The notes under the pieces: generated by a model
Database searches by the model: none
What the model saw: only the letters and a program-made list of their open reading frames with translations
What the model was told of the DNA's origin: nothing
Made by a program: the position numbers and the translations under genes
Shown: piece by piece, positions 37,437 through 47,752 of the stretch
Position numbering within the stretch: position 1 is the first letter of the stretch
Layout of the letters: every line of letters starts with the position of its first letter
From: Luteimonas yindakuii
GTDB taxonomy: Bacteria > Pseudomonadota > Gammaproteobacteria > Xanthomonadales > Xanthomonadaceae
Length of the DNA: 64,000 nucleotides
Assembly: GCF_004803715.2 (NCBI RefSeq)
Contig: NZ_CP039383.2
Span: 2,170,001-2,234,000 of the forward strand
Direction: 5' to 3'

Positions 37437-38630
37437 ATGGCATTGACTGTTGGCCTCACCAGCATGGACAAGGCGACCGAAACCGCGTTGCGCGCGGCAT
37501 TCGACGCCGCCAACAGCGAGCTGCAGGGACGCTTCCAACTGGTCGACGAGACCGCGGCCGATTACGTCGTGATCGACATGGACAGCATGTATGGCCCGAT
37601 GGGCTGGCTGCGCCTGCACGCCGCGGGCAAGCAGGTCATCGGGCTGACCTCGGCACCGCGCACGCAGGCGGATTTCCGCCTCGGGCGGCCGTTCGACACG
37701 GTGGCGATGATCGGCATGTTGCGCGATGTCGCCACGCATGGCGGCGTGGACCTTGCCGCGCTGGCCGAATCTGTCCCACCCACGCGTGCCGGCACCGCGT
37801 CCGCGCCCGTGCCGCAGGTGTCGAACGTGGACGGGATCGGGACGCCAGCAGCCACCACCTCCGGGGCGGTCGACGCGCCATCGCCGCCTGCACCGCTGCC
37901 GCCGCCTGCGCCCATCCCCGCTCCGGCCCGCGCGACCGAGGCGGTGCCCGAACCGGTCACGCCCGAGGCCGTACCTGCGCCCGCGATGCCGGCAACGGCC
38001 GTCGTCGCCGAGCCCGAGTCCGCAGTGGGCAGCGTGGCCGCACGCCTGCAGCCCGCCGTGGAGGCGGCCAGCCATCGCAGCCTGTTCGAATGGCTCCTGG
38101 CCGACGGGCTGCGCGGCCGCGTACGCCTGCAGCGCGAAGGCAGTCCGGCGCTGTGGCTGGACATCGACGAACGTGTCTACGTTGGCCCGGCGCAACTGAA
38201 GCCGCTGGACGCCTGCTTCGCGGCGCAGCTGGAGCGCGAGGACTTCGAGGCGGTCGACCAGGCCGCGTGGAGCGCCGGCACCGCCGGCAGCGAAGCGCGG
38301 CCACTGTCGCGGCTCACCTGGTACGGCGGGCTGCTGGCCGGCAACGGCAGCCTGATCGCGGGCTTCGATCCCGCGGCACGCTACCAGCTGCTGAAATGGC
38401 CGCAGACCGAGCGCGAGTTCCCCCGCCACTTCCGCATCGCCACCGCCATGATGAAGGGCCCGGCAACACTTGCGGAGATCGCCGAGGGCAGCGGCACGCC
38501 GCTGTCGGAGGTGGTCGATTTCGTGAACGCCAACCTCGCTACCGGCTTCGCCGAACCGTGGGTGGAGCCACAGCCGGAAACGGCACCGCCGCCGCGCCAG
38601 GGCCTGTTCAGCCGCTTTATCCGCAAGTAG
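37437..38630 (+). CDS. Protein of unknown function with receiver-like N-terminus (397 aa)
   Basis: Not recognised. Residues 1-110 have alternating strands and helices like a degenerate receiver domain; VVIDMDSMYGPMGWLRLHAAG sits where a phosphoacceptor strand would be. Residues about 118-195 are a Pro/Ala-rich linker (APLPPPAPIPAPARA), so this part is likely disordered. Residues 205-397 form a compact domain ending in a probable winged helix (PATLAEIAEGSGTPLSEVVDFVN) and a basic tail (GLFSRFIRK). No signal peptide or membrane segment is seen. It stands alone, 63 bases before dxs. Confidence 0.8.
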   Translation: MALTVGLTSMDKATETALRAAFDAANSELQGRFQLVDETAADYVVIDMDSMYGPMGWLRLHAAGKQVIGLTSAPRTQADFRLGRPFDTVAMIGMLRDVATHGGVDLAALAESVPPTRAGTASAPVPQVSNVDGIGTPAATTSGAVDAPSPPAPLPPPAPIPAPARATEAVPEPVTPEAVPAPAMPATAVVAEPESAVGSVAARLQPAVEAASHRSLFEWLLADGLRGRVRLQREGSPALWLDIDERVYVGPAQLKPLDACFAAQLEREDFEAVDQAAWSAGTAGSEARPLSRLTWYGGLLAGNGSLIAGFDPAARYQLLKWPQTEREFPRHFRIATAMMKGPATLAEIAEGSGTPLSEVVDFVNANLATGFAEPWVEPQPETAPPPRQGLFSRFIRK

Positions 38631-38693
38631 TCCGCACGGCACCGCGCGCCGCGCTTCCTTGCCCCTCACAGCAGGGGGGAGGACAATGTTGCG

Positions 38694-40604
38694 ATGACTG
38701 ATCCAACGCGCTTCCCGCGCCTGTCCCGCATCGATTCCCCAGCCGACCTGCGTCGTTTCGACGAGGCCGAACTGCCTGCCATCGCCGATGAACTGCGCGC
38801 CTACCTGATCGAGTCGGTGGGCCGCAGCGGTGGCCACTTCGGCGCCGGCCTGGGCGTGATCGAGCTGACCACGGCGCTGCACTACCTCTACGACACGCCG
38901 CACGACCGCATCGTCTGGGACGTCGGCCACCAGTGCTATCCGCACAAGATCCTGACCGGCCGTCGCGACAACATCCACACCGTCAAGCAGAGGGATGGCG
39001 TGGCGCCGTTCCCCAAGCGCGACGAGTCAGAGTACGACACCTTCGGCGTCGGACATTCCAGCACCTCGATCTCGGCCGCGCTGGGCATGGCGATCGCCAA
39101 TGCGCGCGCCGGCAACGACCGTCGCGTGGTCGCGGTGATCGGCGACGGCGCGATGACCGCCGGCATGGCCTACGAGGCACTCAACCACGCCGGCGGCATG
39201 GAGCCCGAACCCGACCTGCTGGTGATCCTCAACGACAACCGGATGTCGATCTCGGAGAACGTCGGCGGCCTCACCCGCATGCTCGGCCGGCTGACCAGCA
39301 ACAAGGCGCTCAACACCCTGCGCGAGGGCGGCAAGAAGCTGCTCGGCGACAAGAACAGCCCGCCGGCGAAGTTCGTGCGCCGTTGGGAGGAACACTGGAA
39401 GGGCATGTTCGTGCCGTCCACGCTGTTCGAGGAAATGGGCTTCCACTACACCGGGCCGATCGACGGCAACGATGTCGAACAACTGGTCGCGGCGCTGAAG
39501 ACGCTCAAGGGCCTCAAGGGGCCACAGCTGCTGCACGTCATCACCACAAAGGGCAAGGGTTACGAGCTCGCCGAGGGCGACCAGATCGGCTACCACGCGG
39601 TGTCGCCGTTCGACCCCAGCAAGGGCCTGGTGGCCAAGGGCGGCGCGTCGAAGCCGACCTATACCGAGGTGTTCTCCGACTGGCTGTGCGATGCCGCAGC
39701 GACGGAGCCGAAGCTCATGGGTATCACGCCGGCGATGCGCGAAGGCTCCGGTCTGGTGCGTTTCAGCCGCGAGTATCCCGAGCGCTACTTCGACGTCGCC
39801 ATCGCCGAGCAGCACGCGGTGACGCTTGCGGCCGGCATGGCGGTGGAAGGCGCGAAGCCGGTCGTGGCGATCTACTCCACCTTCCTGCAGCGCGGCTACG
39901 ACCAGCTGGTGCACGATGTCGCCCTGCAGGAGCTCGACGTGCTGTTCGCGATCGACCGCGGTGGCGTGGTCGGTCCCGATGGCGCCACCCATGCCGGCAA
40001 CCTCGACCTCAGCTTCCTGCGTTGTGTGCCGCACATGGTGGTGATGGCGCCGGCCGACGAACGCGAATGCCGGCAGATGCTGACGACCGGCCTGCGCCAC
40101 CAAGGGCCGGCCGCGGTGCGCTATCCGCGCGGCAGCGGCACCGGCGTGGCGGCAGGCAACGATCTCGACACGCTGCCCATCGGCAAGGCCGAGCTGCGCC
40201 AGCAGGGTGCGCGCGTCGCCCTGCTTGCGTTCGGTGCGCTGGTTCCGGCGGCCGAGGCGGTGGGCCGGGAGCTCGGGCTGACGGTAGTCAACATGCGCTT
40301 CGTGAAGCCGCTCGACCGCGAGCTGGTGCTTGCACTCGCACGCGACCACGAGGGGTTCGTGACCCTCGAGGACAACGTGGTGATGGGTGGCGCCGGTTCC
40401 GGCGTGGCGGAACTGCTCAACGCCGAAGGCGTCGTGCGGCCGGTGCTGCACCTGGGCCTGCCAGATGCGTTCCAGCACCATGCAAGCCGCGAACAGCTGC
40501 TGGCCGAAGCCGGGCTCGACGTGGACGGTATCCGGTCCGCGGTGCTTGCCCGCTGGCCCGACCTTGCCGAGCCGCAGCGCCCGGTCGCGGCCGTCGGGGC
40601 CTGA
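38694..40604 (+). CDS. dxs: 1-deoxy-D-xylulose-5-phosphate synthase (636 aa)
   Basis: Dxs condenses pyruvate with glyceraldehyde 3-phosphate in the first step of the MEP isoprenoid pathway and also feeds thiamine and pyridoxal synthesis. The TPP-binding motif [18 protein letters not shown] is at about residue 149. [15 protein letters not shown] and [17 protein letters not shown] are seen before it. The transketolase pyrimidine domain has the catalytic Glu in [14 protein letters not shown]. The C-terminal domain holds [18 protein letters not shown]. Length is normal (about 630). It has its own hairpin end. Confidence 0.97.
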   Translation: MTDPTRFPRLSRIDSPADLRRFDEAELPAIADELRAYLIESVGRSGGHFGAGLGVIELTTALHYLYDTPHDRIVWDVGHQCYPHKILTGRRDNIHTVKQRDGVAPFPKRDESEYDTFGVGHSSTSISAALGMAIANARAGNDRRVVAVIGDGAMTAGMAYEALNHAGGMEPEPDLLVILNDNRMSISENVGGLTRMLGRLTSNKALNTLREGGKKLLGDKNSPPAKFVRRWEEHWKGMFVPSTLFEEMGFHYTGPIDGNDVEQLVAALKTLKGLKGPQLLHVITTKGKGYELAEGDQIGYHAVSPFDPSKGLVAKGGASKPTYTEVFSDWLCDAAATEPKLMGITPAMREGSGLVRFSREYPERYFDVAIAEQHAVTLAAGMAVEGAKPVVAIYSTFLQRGYDQLVHDVALQELDVLFAIDRGGVVGPDGATHAGNLDLSFLRCVPHMVVMAPADERECRQMLTTGLRHQGPAAVRYPRGSGTGVAAGNDLDTLPIGKAELRQQGARVALLAFGALVPAAEAVGRELGLTVVNMRFVKPLDRELVLALARDHEGFVTLEDNVVMGGAGSGVAELLNAEGVVRPVLHLGLPDAFQHHASREQLLAEAGLDVDGIRSAVLARWPDLAEPQRPVAAVGA

Positions 40605-40610
40605 GCACCA

Positions 40611-40638
40611 GCCCCATGCGCCGTTGCGCGCATGGGGC
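40611..40638 (+). terminator. Hairpin after dxs
   Basis: GCCCCATGCGC and GCGCATGGGGC form an eleven-pair stem with a six-base loop directly after the dxs stop. No T-run follows. Confidence 0.5.
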
Positions 40639-40730
40639 ATCCATCGCGGGCGCTGGTCAGTACGGTTGCCCGGTAAGCGTGCTCGTCGCGCCGCCGCCCC
40701 GCGCCGGAGCGCGAGCGGCCTCGCAGAGGC

Positions 40731-41075
40731 TCAGATTTTCCGCTCGCGGGTGGGGCCCGCGGTCAGGCTGGGATCGTTGCCCTCGGCGCTGCGGTTGTTC
40801 TCGCGCCCGAACTCGTCGCCCTTGGACGCCTTGCGATCGTGCACCCCCTGCGCGCCGTCCTGGTTGAGGCTGGCGGCCGCTTCCGGGCGCGGATCGGCCC
40901 GCTCCGGCGGATCGTGCTTGTAAGGCGGAGCCTTGCCCACTTCGACGTCGGCATCCTGCCCGGGCTCGCGGATGGCGCCCTCGCTCTCGCCGGACGGCGC
41001 CCGCAGCGGAGGACTGCCGTCATCCGGATCCTCCTGCGGCGGGGGCGGCACTTCTCGACCTGTCGGCATTACCAT
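40731..41075 (-). CDS. Small acidic, proline-rich protein of unknown function (114 aa)
   Basis: Not recognised. The whole chain is low-complexity and hydrophilic (VPPPPQEDPDDGSPPLRAP, HDPPERADPRPEAA), with no hydrophobic core, so it is probably disordered. Many Asp, Glu, Pro and Gly residues give a desiccation/stress-protein look, but that is only resemblance. I chose the ATG at 41073-41075 because AGGAG lies seven bases upstream, and not the ATG at 41096, which falls before that site. It is transcribed away from dxs. Confidence 0.65.
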   Translation of the reverse strand: MVMPTGREVPPPPQEDPDDGSPPLRAPSGESEGAIREPGQDADVEVGKAPPYKHDPPERADPRPEAAASLNQDGAQGVHDRKASKGDEFGRENNRSAEGNDPSLTAGPTRERKI

Positions 41076-41184
41076 GACGGACTCCTGGAAGGACATCCCG
41101 CCATCCTCCCCGCCGCGCCGTGAAGCGGGCGCAAGTGGCGATGAGCAGCTCGGCGCGGAGCCACGTCACGCGCCCGGGCCGCAG

Positions 41185-42207
41185 TCAGGGTGCCTCGATC
41201 GCATAGCCCTTGGCAGCCAGCCGCTCCAGCATGCCGCCATCGCCCAGCAGGTGCTGCATCGCCAGCATGCTGAAACTGGTCGGGTGCTGTGCGAGCGCCT
41301 GTTCCACGTTGTCCAGCCACGCCTGCGCCGCGCGTTCCTGAAGGTCGTCGAGCCCGAGCCTCCGCGCCAGCGCGCTGCCGGTCAGCGCGTCCATGCACGT
41401 TCTGTAGTGGTCCTCGTACGGCAGTGCGGCCAAGGCTTCGATATCGCCCACCGCCCATGCATTCGCGCGCGCGCGCATGTTGTCGAGATCGGTCTCGATC
41501 CGCGCCATGGTGCCTTCGAAGCATTCGCGGTCGGCGAGGTCGCTGCTGTTGAGCTCTTCCAGCACCCGCCTGGGATCCTCGACCGGCAGCCGCACCGTGG
41601 TATCGGTCACCGCTACCCCCGCCGACTTCGCGGCCGCGGTCACCACCGGCCAGATCACCCCGCTCATGCGCAGACCCGACCGGCGCAGCGCGGCCTCGTA
41701 CAGCTCCTGCGCGGCCAGCAACGGGCGCCGGCGCTCGACGCCACGGTCGCGGCCGATGTAACGCGCCTTGAGCACTTCCCAGCGCGCGTACAGCTCGGGC
41801 GTGACCGCTTCCCGCAACGGACGCTTGCCCGGATTGTTGCGCGCGCGCAGCAGCGCGGGCACCAGCGTCATGCCACGGAAGAATCCGATATCGGTGCCCA
41901 CCGAGATCATCGGCGGGGCGATCACCGCCTGCGAACGCGCCACCACGGCCTCGACTTCGGCGGATTCCCACTCCATCCGCCGCGGCAGTGGGGAGACCGT
42001 GCCCAGGATGTAGAGCGTGTTGTCGCCCCACGATACCTTCCACATGCCCGGGCCGGGCTGCGTCCCGGAGACCACCAGCGTCTCCAGGTCGACGACACGG
42101 TCGGCGGCTGTCTCCACCGGGGTGACCGGATCGACGGCGGCGGCGGTTCCGGATGCGAGGCCCAGCATCAGCAATGCGGCGAGCGTCCCTGCGTATGCAA
42201 CGGCCAT
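41185..42207 (-). CDS. TraB/GumN family protein (340 aa)
   Basis: This is an exported protein of the TraB/GumN family, which has a distant EreA/ChaN-like or Tiki-type protease fold. A signal peptide is at residues 1-23 (GTLAALLMLGLASGTAAA). MWKVSWGDNTLYILGTVSPLP is the characteristic first motif, although the usual GxxH is replaced here by GTVS. Later motifs include ALPYEDHYRTCMDALTG and DNVEQALAQHPTSFSMLAMQHLLG. The ATG at 42207 has GGAG in front; an ATG at 42222 is possible. Function of the family is not settled. Confidence 0.8.
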   Translation of the reverse strand: MAVAYAGTLAALLMLGLASGTAAAVDPVTPVETAADRVVDLETLVVSGTQPGPGMWKVSWGDNTLYILGTVSPLPRRMEWESAEVEAVVARSQAVIAPPMISVGTDIGFFRGMTLVPALLRARNNPGKRPLREAVTPELYARWEVLKARYIGRDRGVERRRPLLAAQELYEAALRRSGLRMSGVIWPVVTAAAKSAGVAVTDTTVRLPVEDPRRVLEELNSSDLADRECFEGTMARIETDLDNMRARANAWAVGDIEALAALPYEDHYRTCMDALTGSALARRLGLDDLQERAAQAWLDNVEQALAQHPTSFSMLAMQHLLGDGGMLERLAAKGYAIEAP

Positions 42208-42374
42208 GCGTGCTCCATTCATGTGGAAATCGGAGAGCGTTCGAACGCGTTCCGGCCAGCAAGTTCCGCACCGCGGTCGATATCGCGGAGCCATCGTCGA
42301 TCACATGAAGCGGCCACCGTCACCTGTCGGACGGATGCATGACAGACGACACGGACGCAGTACACCCCGGAAAC

Positions 42375-42404
42375 AGAAAAACCCCGGAATTCCGGGGTTT
42401 CTCG
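42375..42404 (-). terminator. Terminator after tRNA-Pro (GGG)
   Basis: On the minus strand AAACCCCGG and CCGGGGTTT form a stem with an AATT loop, followed by TTCTG. It separates the tRNA from the TraB/GumN gene. Confidence 0.88.
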
Positions 42405-42437
42405 TTGGGCCTGCCGCGCTGCCGCGGTGGCCGGATC

Positions 42438-42514
42438 TGGTCGGGGTAGCCGGATTCGAACCGACGACCACTTGTCCCCCAGACAAGTGCGCTACCAGGC
42501 TGCGCTATACCCCG
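42438..42514 (-). tRNA. tRNA-Pro (GGG)
   Basis: 77-base tRNA with encoded CCA on the complement. CGGGGTA pairs with TACCCCG. The loop CTGGGGG gives anticodon GGG. It lies downstream of merR. Confidence 0.97.
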
Positions 42515-42603
42515 ATGGGTTCCGCCAGGGGCGGCCCGGCATTATAGCCACTTCACCTGCGGCCGTCGCGCATCCTGATGGCGACTGATGGAACCGCCGC
42601 CGC

Positions 42604-42960
42604 TCAGCGCTTGAGGACCTGCAGGATGTCCTCGAGTTCGGTGCGGACCTGCCGCACCACCTGGGTGGTGAGTGAGGAGTCCTGGCGCGCGGTGTCGCCT
42701 TCCAGCCGCAGGCGCGCGCCGCCGATGGTGTAGCCCTGTTCGTAGAGCAGGCCACGGATCTGCCGCACCATCAGCACGTCGTGGCGCTGGTAATAGCGAC
42801 GGTTGCCGCGACGCTTGACCGGACTCAGGCCGGGGAATTCGGTTTCCCAGTAACGCAGCACATGCGGCTTGACGTCGCACAGCTCGCTGACCTCGCCAAT
42901 GGTGAAGTAGCGCTTGGCGGGGATCGGCGGGAGTTCGCGGTTGCTGCCCGGATCAAGCAT
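42604..42960 (-). CDS. MerR-family transcriptional regulator (118 aa)
   Basis: The N-terminal MerR helix-turn-helix is [22 protein letters not shown], quoted here by its parts [10 protein letters not shown] and [42 protein letters not shown] is the usual second half, also quoted in part (RRYYQRHDV). The C-terminal effector region is short with no metal-binding Cys cluster, so it may sense nothing or act as a heterodimer. The ATG at 42960 overlaps the ihfA end by eight bases. This ihfA-merR arrangement at the end of the pheST operon is common in proteobacteria. Target genes are unknown. Confidence 0.9.
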   Translation of the reverse strand: MLDPGSNRELPPIPAKRYFTIGEVSELCDVKPHVLRYWETEFPGLSPVKRRGNRRYYQRHDVLMVRQIRGLLYEQGYTIGGARLRLEGDTARQDSSLTTQVVRQVRTELEDILQVLKR

Positions 42961-43252
42961 GACGGCCACCATAGGCTTCCACGCGTTCCTTGAGCTTCTG
43001 CCCCGGGCGGAACGTCACCACCGTGCGCGCGGAGATCGGGATCTCCTCGCCGGTCTTGGGGTTGCGGCCGGGACGCTCGTTCTTGCGGCGCAGGTCGAAA
43101 TTGCCGAAGCCGGACAGCTTCACCTGGCGCCCACCCTGCAGGGCTTCGCGCAGGGCGTCGAAAAACGCGTCGACGAATTCCTTCGCCTCGCGCTTGTTCA
43201 GGCCGACTTCCTCATAGAGGCGTTCGGCCATTTCTGCCTTGGTCAGTGCCAT
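42953..43252 (-). CDS. ihfA: Integration host factor alpha subunit (99 aa)
   Basis: IHF-alpha forms a heterodimer with IHF-beta and bends DNA at specific sites. The start [20 protein letters not shown] and the arm [21 protein letters not shown] (parts GFGNFDLR and [12 protein letters not shown]) identify it and separate it from HU. The length of 99 matches. It lies 12 bases after the pheT stop, as in E. coli, where pheT and ihfA are also linked, and overlaps merR downstream. Confidence 0.97.
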   Translation of the reverse strand: MALTKAEMAERLYEEVGLNKREAKEFVDAFFDALREALQGGRQVKLSGFGNFDLRRKNERPGRNPKTGEEIPISARTVVTFRPGQKLKERVEAYGGRHA

Positions 43253-43264
43253 GCCGTGCCCCGG

Positions 43265-45637
43265 TCAACTGCGAATACGCGCGCCGTGCGGTGCGAGTGC
43301 GGTGGTCACGCGGGCCACCACGTCGTCCACGTCGCGGTCTGTCAGGGTGCGCGAGTTGTCCTGCAGAATCAAGCCGGTAGCAAGGCTCTTGAATCCGGTT
43401 TCGACGCCCTTCCCCTGGTAACGGTCGAACAGACGCAGGTCGGCCAGCAACGGACCGGCTGCCTCGCGGATCGCGGCCTCCAGCGTGCCCCAGGGCATGT
43501 CCTCGGCCACCAGCAGCGCAAGGTCACGGCGTACCGAGGGGAAACGCGTCAGCGCGCCGGATCGCGGGAGCGCGCGCGCGCGCAGCGGCTCGAGTTCGAT
43601 CTCGAAGGCCATCACGCGATGGTCGAGGTCGAGCCGGCGCAGCAGCGCCGGATGCAACTCGCCGATCCAGCCGATGCGCGTGCCGTCGCGGTACACATCG
43701 GCCGAGCGGCCCGGGTGACCGAACGCCGCCTGCGACGGGCGGAACTCGAGGTCGGCGCGGGCGAGCAGCGCCAGACTCCCGAGATCGCCCTTCAGATCGT
43801 GGAAATCGACGTCGCGCGCCGGTGCACCCCACTGCTCGGTACGCGCCGGACCGATCGCCACGGCAGCCAGCCGCGGGGTTTCCAGTGGCGACTCGCCGGC
43901 AGCAGCGGCGTGGTAGCTGCGCCCCAGTTCGAACAGGCGCACGCGCGGCTGCTGGCGGGCCGTATTGCGTGCAAGCGCATCGACCAGGCCCGGCAGCAGC
44001 GAGGTGCGCATCACCCCCAGCTCGGCGCTGAGCGGGTTGGCCAGCGGCACCGCACCCGCCTCGAGCTGCCATGACTGCAGCAGCCCGGCGTCGACGAAGG
44101 CGTAGTTGATGGCTTCCAGCCAGTCGCGCGCGACCAGATGGCGCCGCAGGTCCGCATCGGCCAGCCGGCCCTCGCCCGGCGCGCACAGGCGGGTGGCGCC
44201 GCCGGGCAGCGTGGTCGGGACGCGGTCGTAACCGTGGATGCGCGCCACCTCCTCGATGAGGTCTTCCTCGATGGCGAGATCGAAGCGGCGCGGCGGTGGC
44301 GTGACCGTCCAGCCATCGGCGGTCTCGACCACGGCCAGGCCGAGCGCGCCGAGGATGCGCGCAACCTCGGCATCGTCGATCGACAGGCCCAGCACGCGCG
44401 CCAGGCGCTGGCGGCGCAGGTGGATCGGCTGCGGCTGCGGCAGGTGTTCGGGCAACTCCGCGGCCACCACCGGTCCGGGTGCGCCGCCGGCATGGTCGAG
44501 GATCAGCCGGGTCGCGAGCTCGATCGCCTGCGCCGGAAGTTGCGGATCCACACCACGTTCGAAGCGGTGTGACGCATCGGTGTGGAGGCCGAACCTGCGC
44601 GCGCGGCCGATGATGGCGGCCGGGGCGAAATGCGCCGACTCCAGGAACACGTTGCGGGTCGCGTCGGTCACGCGGGTATCGTGGCCACCCATCACCCCGG
44701 CCAGCGCGACCGCACGGTCCGCGTCGGTGATCACCAGGAACTGCGCATCCAGCGTGACTTCGCGCTCGTCGAGCAGGGTCAGGGTCTCGCCGGCGCGTGC
44801 GTGGCGAACGCCGACGGGGCCCTGCAGCAGGTCGCGGTCGAACGCATGCATCGGCTGGCCGAGTTCCAGCATCACGTACTGGGTGACGTCGACCAGGAAG
44901 CTCAGCGGGCGGATGCCGCTGCGACGCAGGCGCTCGGCCATCCACACCGGCGTACGCACGCCGGCGTCGACGCCTTCGATCACCCGGCCGAGATAGCGCG
45001 GCGCGTCCGCACCGGCGTCCAGCGCGACGTCCAGCCGCGCATCGCAGGTCGCGGCGACGGGCGCGATTTCGTATGGCGTCACGGTGCTGCCGCAGGCAGC
45101 GGCCACGTCGAAGGCGATGCCGCGTATGCCGAAGCAGTCCGCGCGATTGGGGGTGAGCTTGAGCTCGAACGTGGCGTCCGGCAGGCCGAGATAGTCGGCG
45201 AGCGCGGTGCCGACCGGCGCGTCTTCGGGCAGCTCGAGCAGGCCCGAGGCGTCGGAGTCGAGCCCGAGCTCCTTTGCCGAGCACAGCATCCCGTTGGACT
45301 CGACGCCACGCAGCTTCGCCGCGCTGATCGTGAGCTCGCCCACCCGCGCACCCACCATCGCCAGCGGTGCGACCAGGCCTGCACGCGCATTGGGCGCGCC
45401 ACAGACGATCTGCAGCGGCGCGCCGGTGCCGGCATCGACACTGCACACCTGCAGGCGGTCGGCTTCCGGATGCTTTTCGCAGGCGACGATGCGCGCCACG
45501 ACGATGCCGTCGAGGCCCTCGCCCAGCACCGTGGTGTCCTCGACCTCGAGTCCGATGGCCGTCAGGGTGGCGGCAAGCCCGTCGCGGCTGGCGTCGGTCT
45601 GCACGTGCTGGCGGAGCCAGTTCTCGGAAAATTTCAT
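43265..45637 (-). CDS. pheT: Phenylalanyl-tRNA synthetase beta subunit (790 aa)
   Basis: PheT is the large subunit of the heterotetrameric class II synthetase and contains the editing site. The order is normal: N-terminal MKFSENWLRQHV, an EMAP/tRNA-binding domain (about 40-150, KHPEADRLQVCSVD), the B3/B4 editing domain, B5 (HGYDRVPTTLPGG), and a C-terminal anticodon-binding domain (FPSVRRDLALLVAEDM). Length is typical (about 790). It follows pheS after a 123-base gap with repeats. Confidence 0.97.
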   Translation of the reverse strand: MKFSENWLRQHVQTDASRDGLAATLTAIGLEVEDTTVLGEGLDGIVVARIVACEKHPEADRLQVCSVDAGTGAPLQIVCGAPNARAGLVAPLAMVGARVGELTISAAKLRGVESNGMLCSAKELGLDSDASGLLELPEDAPVGTALADYLGLPDATFELKLTPNRADCFGIRGIAFDVAAACGSTVTPYEIAPVAATCDARLDVALDAGADAPRYLGRVIEGVDAGVRTPVWMAERLRRSGIRPLSFLVDVTQYVMLELGQPMHAFDRDLLQGPVGVRHARAGETLTLLDEREVTLDAQFLVITDADRAVALAGVMGGHDTRVTDATRNVFLESAHFAPAAIIGRARRFGLHTDASHRFERGVDPQLPAQAIELATRLILDHAGGAPGPVVAAELPEHLPQPQPIHLRRQRLARVLGLSIDDAEVARILGALGLAVVETADGWTVTPPPRRFDLAIEEDLIEEVARIHGYDRVPTTLPGGATRLCAPGEGRLADADLRRHLVARDWLEAINYAFVDAGLLQSWQLEAGAVPLANPLSAELGVMRTSLLPGLVDALARNTARQQPRVRLFELGRSYHAAAAGESPLETPRLAAVAIGPARTEQWGAPARDVDFHDLKGDLGSLALLARADLEFRPSQAAFGHPGRSADVYRDGTRIGWIGELHPALLRRLDLDHRVMAFEIELEPLRARALPRSGALTRFPSVRRDLALLVAEDMPWGTLEAAIREAAGPLLADLRLFDRYQGKGVETGFKSLATGLILQDNSRTLTDRDVDDVVARVTTALAPHGARIRS

Positions 45638-45645
45638 GGATTGAA

Positions 45646-45757
45646 ATCCGTGACTCGTGATTGGTGATTCGTGATTCGAAACAGCACCAGCACGCGACTG
45701 GAACTCGCGACGGCAACCCGCCTCTGCGAATCACCAGTCACGAATCACCAGTCACTG
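45646..45757. repeat. Inverted GTGATTCGTGATT-type repeats between pheS and pheT
   Basis: The left arm carries GTGACTCGTGATTGGTGATT and CGTGATTCG; the right arm carries CGAATCACCAGTCACGAATC and ACCAGTCAC. The heptamer-like unit TGATTSG is repeated about four times on each side in opposite orientation, separated by about 45 bases. It resembles the short interspersed repeats common in xanthomonad intergenic regions. Confidence 0.75.
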
Positions 45758-45760
45758 CCC

Positions 45761-46864
<1,104 letters not shown>

Positions 46865-46897
46865 TCACGCATTGCGCGAGCCGGTGGGACGGTTGTG

Positions 46898-47257
46898 TTA
46901 CGCCGCCAGAGCGCCCTTCGCCTTCTCGGCCAGCGCCGCGAAGCCGGCCGCGTCGTGCACGGCGATATCCGCCAGCACCTTGCGGTCGAGGGTGATGCCG
47001 GCCTTCATCAGGCCGTTCATGAAGCGGCTGTAGCTCATGCCGTTGATGCGGGCCGCGGCGTTGATGCGCACGATCCACAGCGAACGGAAATTACGCTTCT
47101 TCTGCTTGCGGTGGATGTAGGCGTACTGCTGCGCCTTGATGACCGCCTGCTTGGCAACGCGGAACACCTTGTGGCGTGCGTTGTAGTAGCCCTTGGCGAG
47201 CTTGAGAACCTTCTTGTGACGGCGGCGCGCCTGCACGCCACGTTTGACTCGTGCCAT
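46898..47257 (-). CDS. rplT: 50S ribosomal protein L20 (119 aa)
   Basis: L20 is an early 23S rRNA-binding assembly protein and, in E. coli, represses its own operon. The sequence [20 protein letters not shown], then [20 protein letters not shown] and [20 protein letters not shown] (quoted in parts) is nearly invariant in the family. Length is normal. It lies 13 bases after rpmI. Confidence 0.98.
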   Translation of the reverse strand: MARVKRGVQARRRHKKVLKLAKGYYNARHKVFRVAKQAVIKAQQYAYIHRKQKKRNFRSLWIVRINAAARINGMSYSRFMNGLMKAGITLDRKVLADIAVHDAAGFAALAEKAKGALAA

Positions 47258-47270
47258 TGTTCAGCCCTCC

Positions 47271-47474
47271 TCAGAGATACGGCAGCATGCGGTCCAGACG
47301 GCCTGCATCCTCGGCGCGGACGTGGTTCGTCTGCCGCAGGTTGCGCTTCCGCTTGGTCGCTTTCTTGGTGAGGATGTGGCTGCGGTTGGCATGACCCGCC
47401 TTGTACTTGCCGGAAGCGGTCTTCCGGAAGCGCTTGGCCGCCCCCCGATGGGTCTTGATCTTGATCTTGGACAT
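47271..47474 (-). CDS. rpmI: 50S ribosomal protein L35 (67 aa)
   Basis: L35 is a small basic ribosomal protein. It reads [20 protein letters not shown], then [21 protein letters not shown], typical of the family; length 67 is close to the usual 64-66. It lies between infC and rplT in the conserved translation-factor cluster, and a long leader of 278 bases separates it from infC. Confidence 0.97.
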   Translation of the reverse strand: MSKIKIKTHRGAAKRFRKTASGKYKAGHANRSHILTKKATKRKRNLRQTNHVRAEDAGRLDRMLPYL

Positions 47475-47752
47475 TGCGAAGTCCCTTGTAGGATCTGTTT
47501 GCGACTGACACGGGCGGCGGCCGTCGAGGCCCGCGCTTTCCTTCCTGCCGATGCCGGTGGTTGAGCCATTGTCCCCTGGGGATCGTGGCCGGTCCTGAAG
47601 AACGGTAAAGCACCCGGACGAGCCGGCCGGCCATTATGCCGGGCGGGCGGTCGGCATGCAAACACGATCACTCCGTCCCCGGAGAACGGAAAAGGCGCCT
47701 TCCGGCGCCCTTTCCGTTCCGCAATCCGCGCGACTGCCGTCGCGCGCGCGGA
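47475..47752 (-). promoter_or_regulatory. infC-rpmI leader region with a strong hairpin
   Basis: This 278-base interval has no gene. At 47684-47719 GAACGGAAAAGGCGCC pairs with GGCGCCCTTTCCGTTC (one mismatch), a terminator-like stem directly after infC. The rest lies upstream of rpmI. In E. coli, L20 represses rpmI-rplT through this part of the operon; a similar L20-binding structure here is possible but I cannot fold it. Confidence 0.55.
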
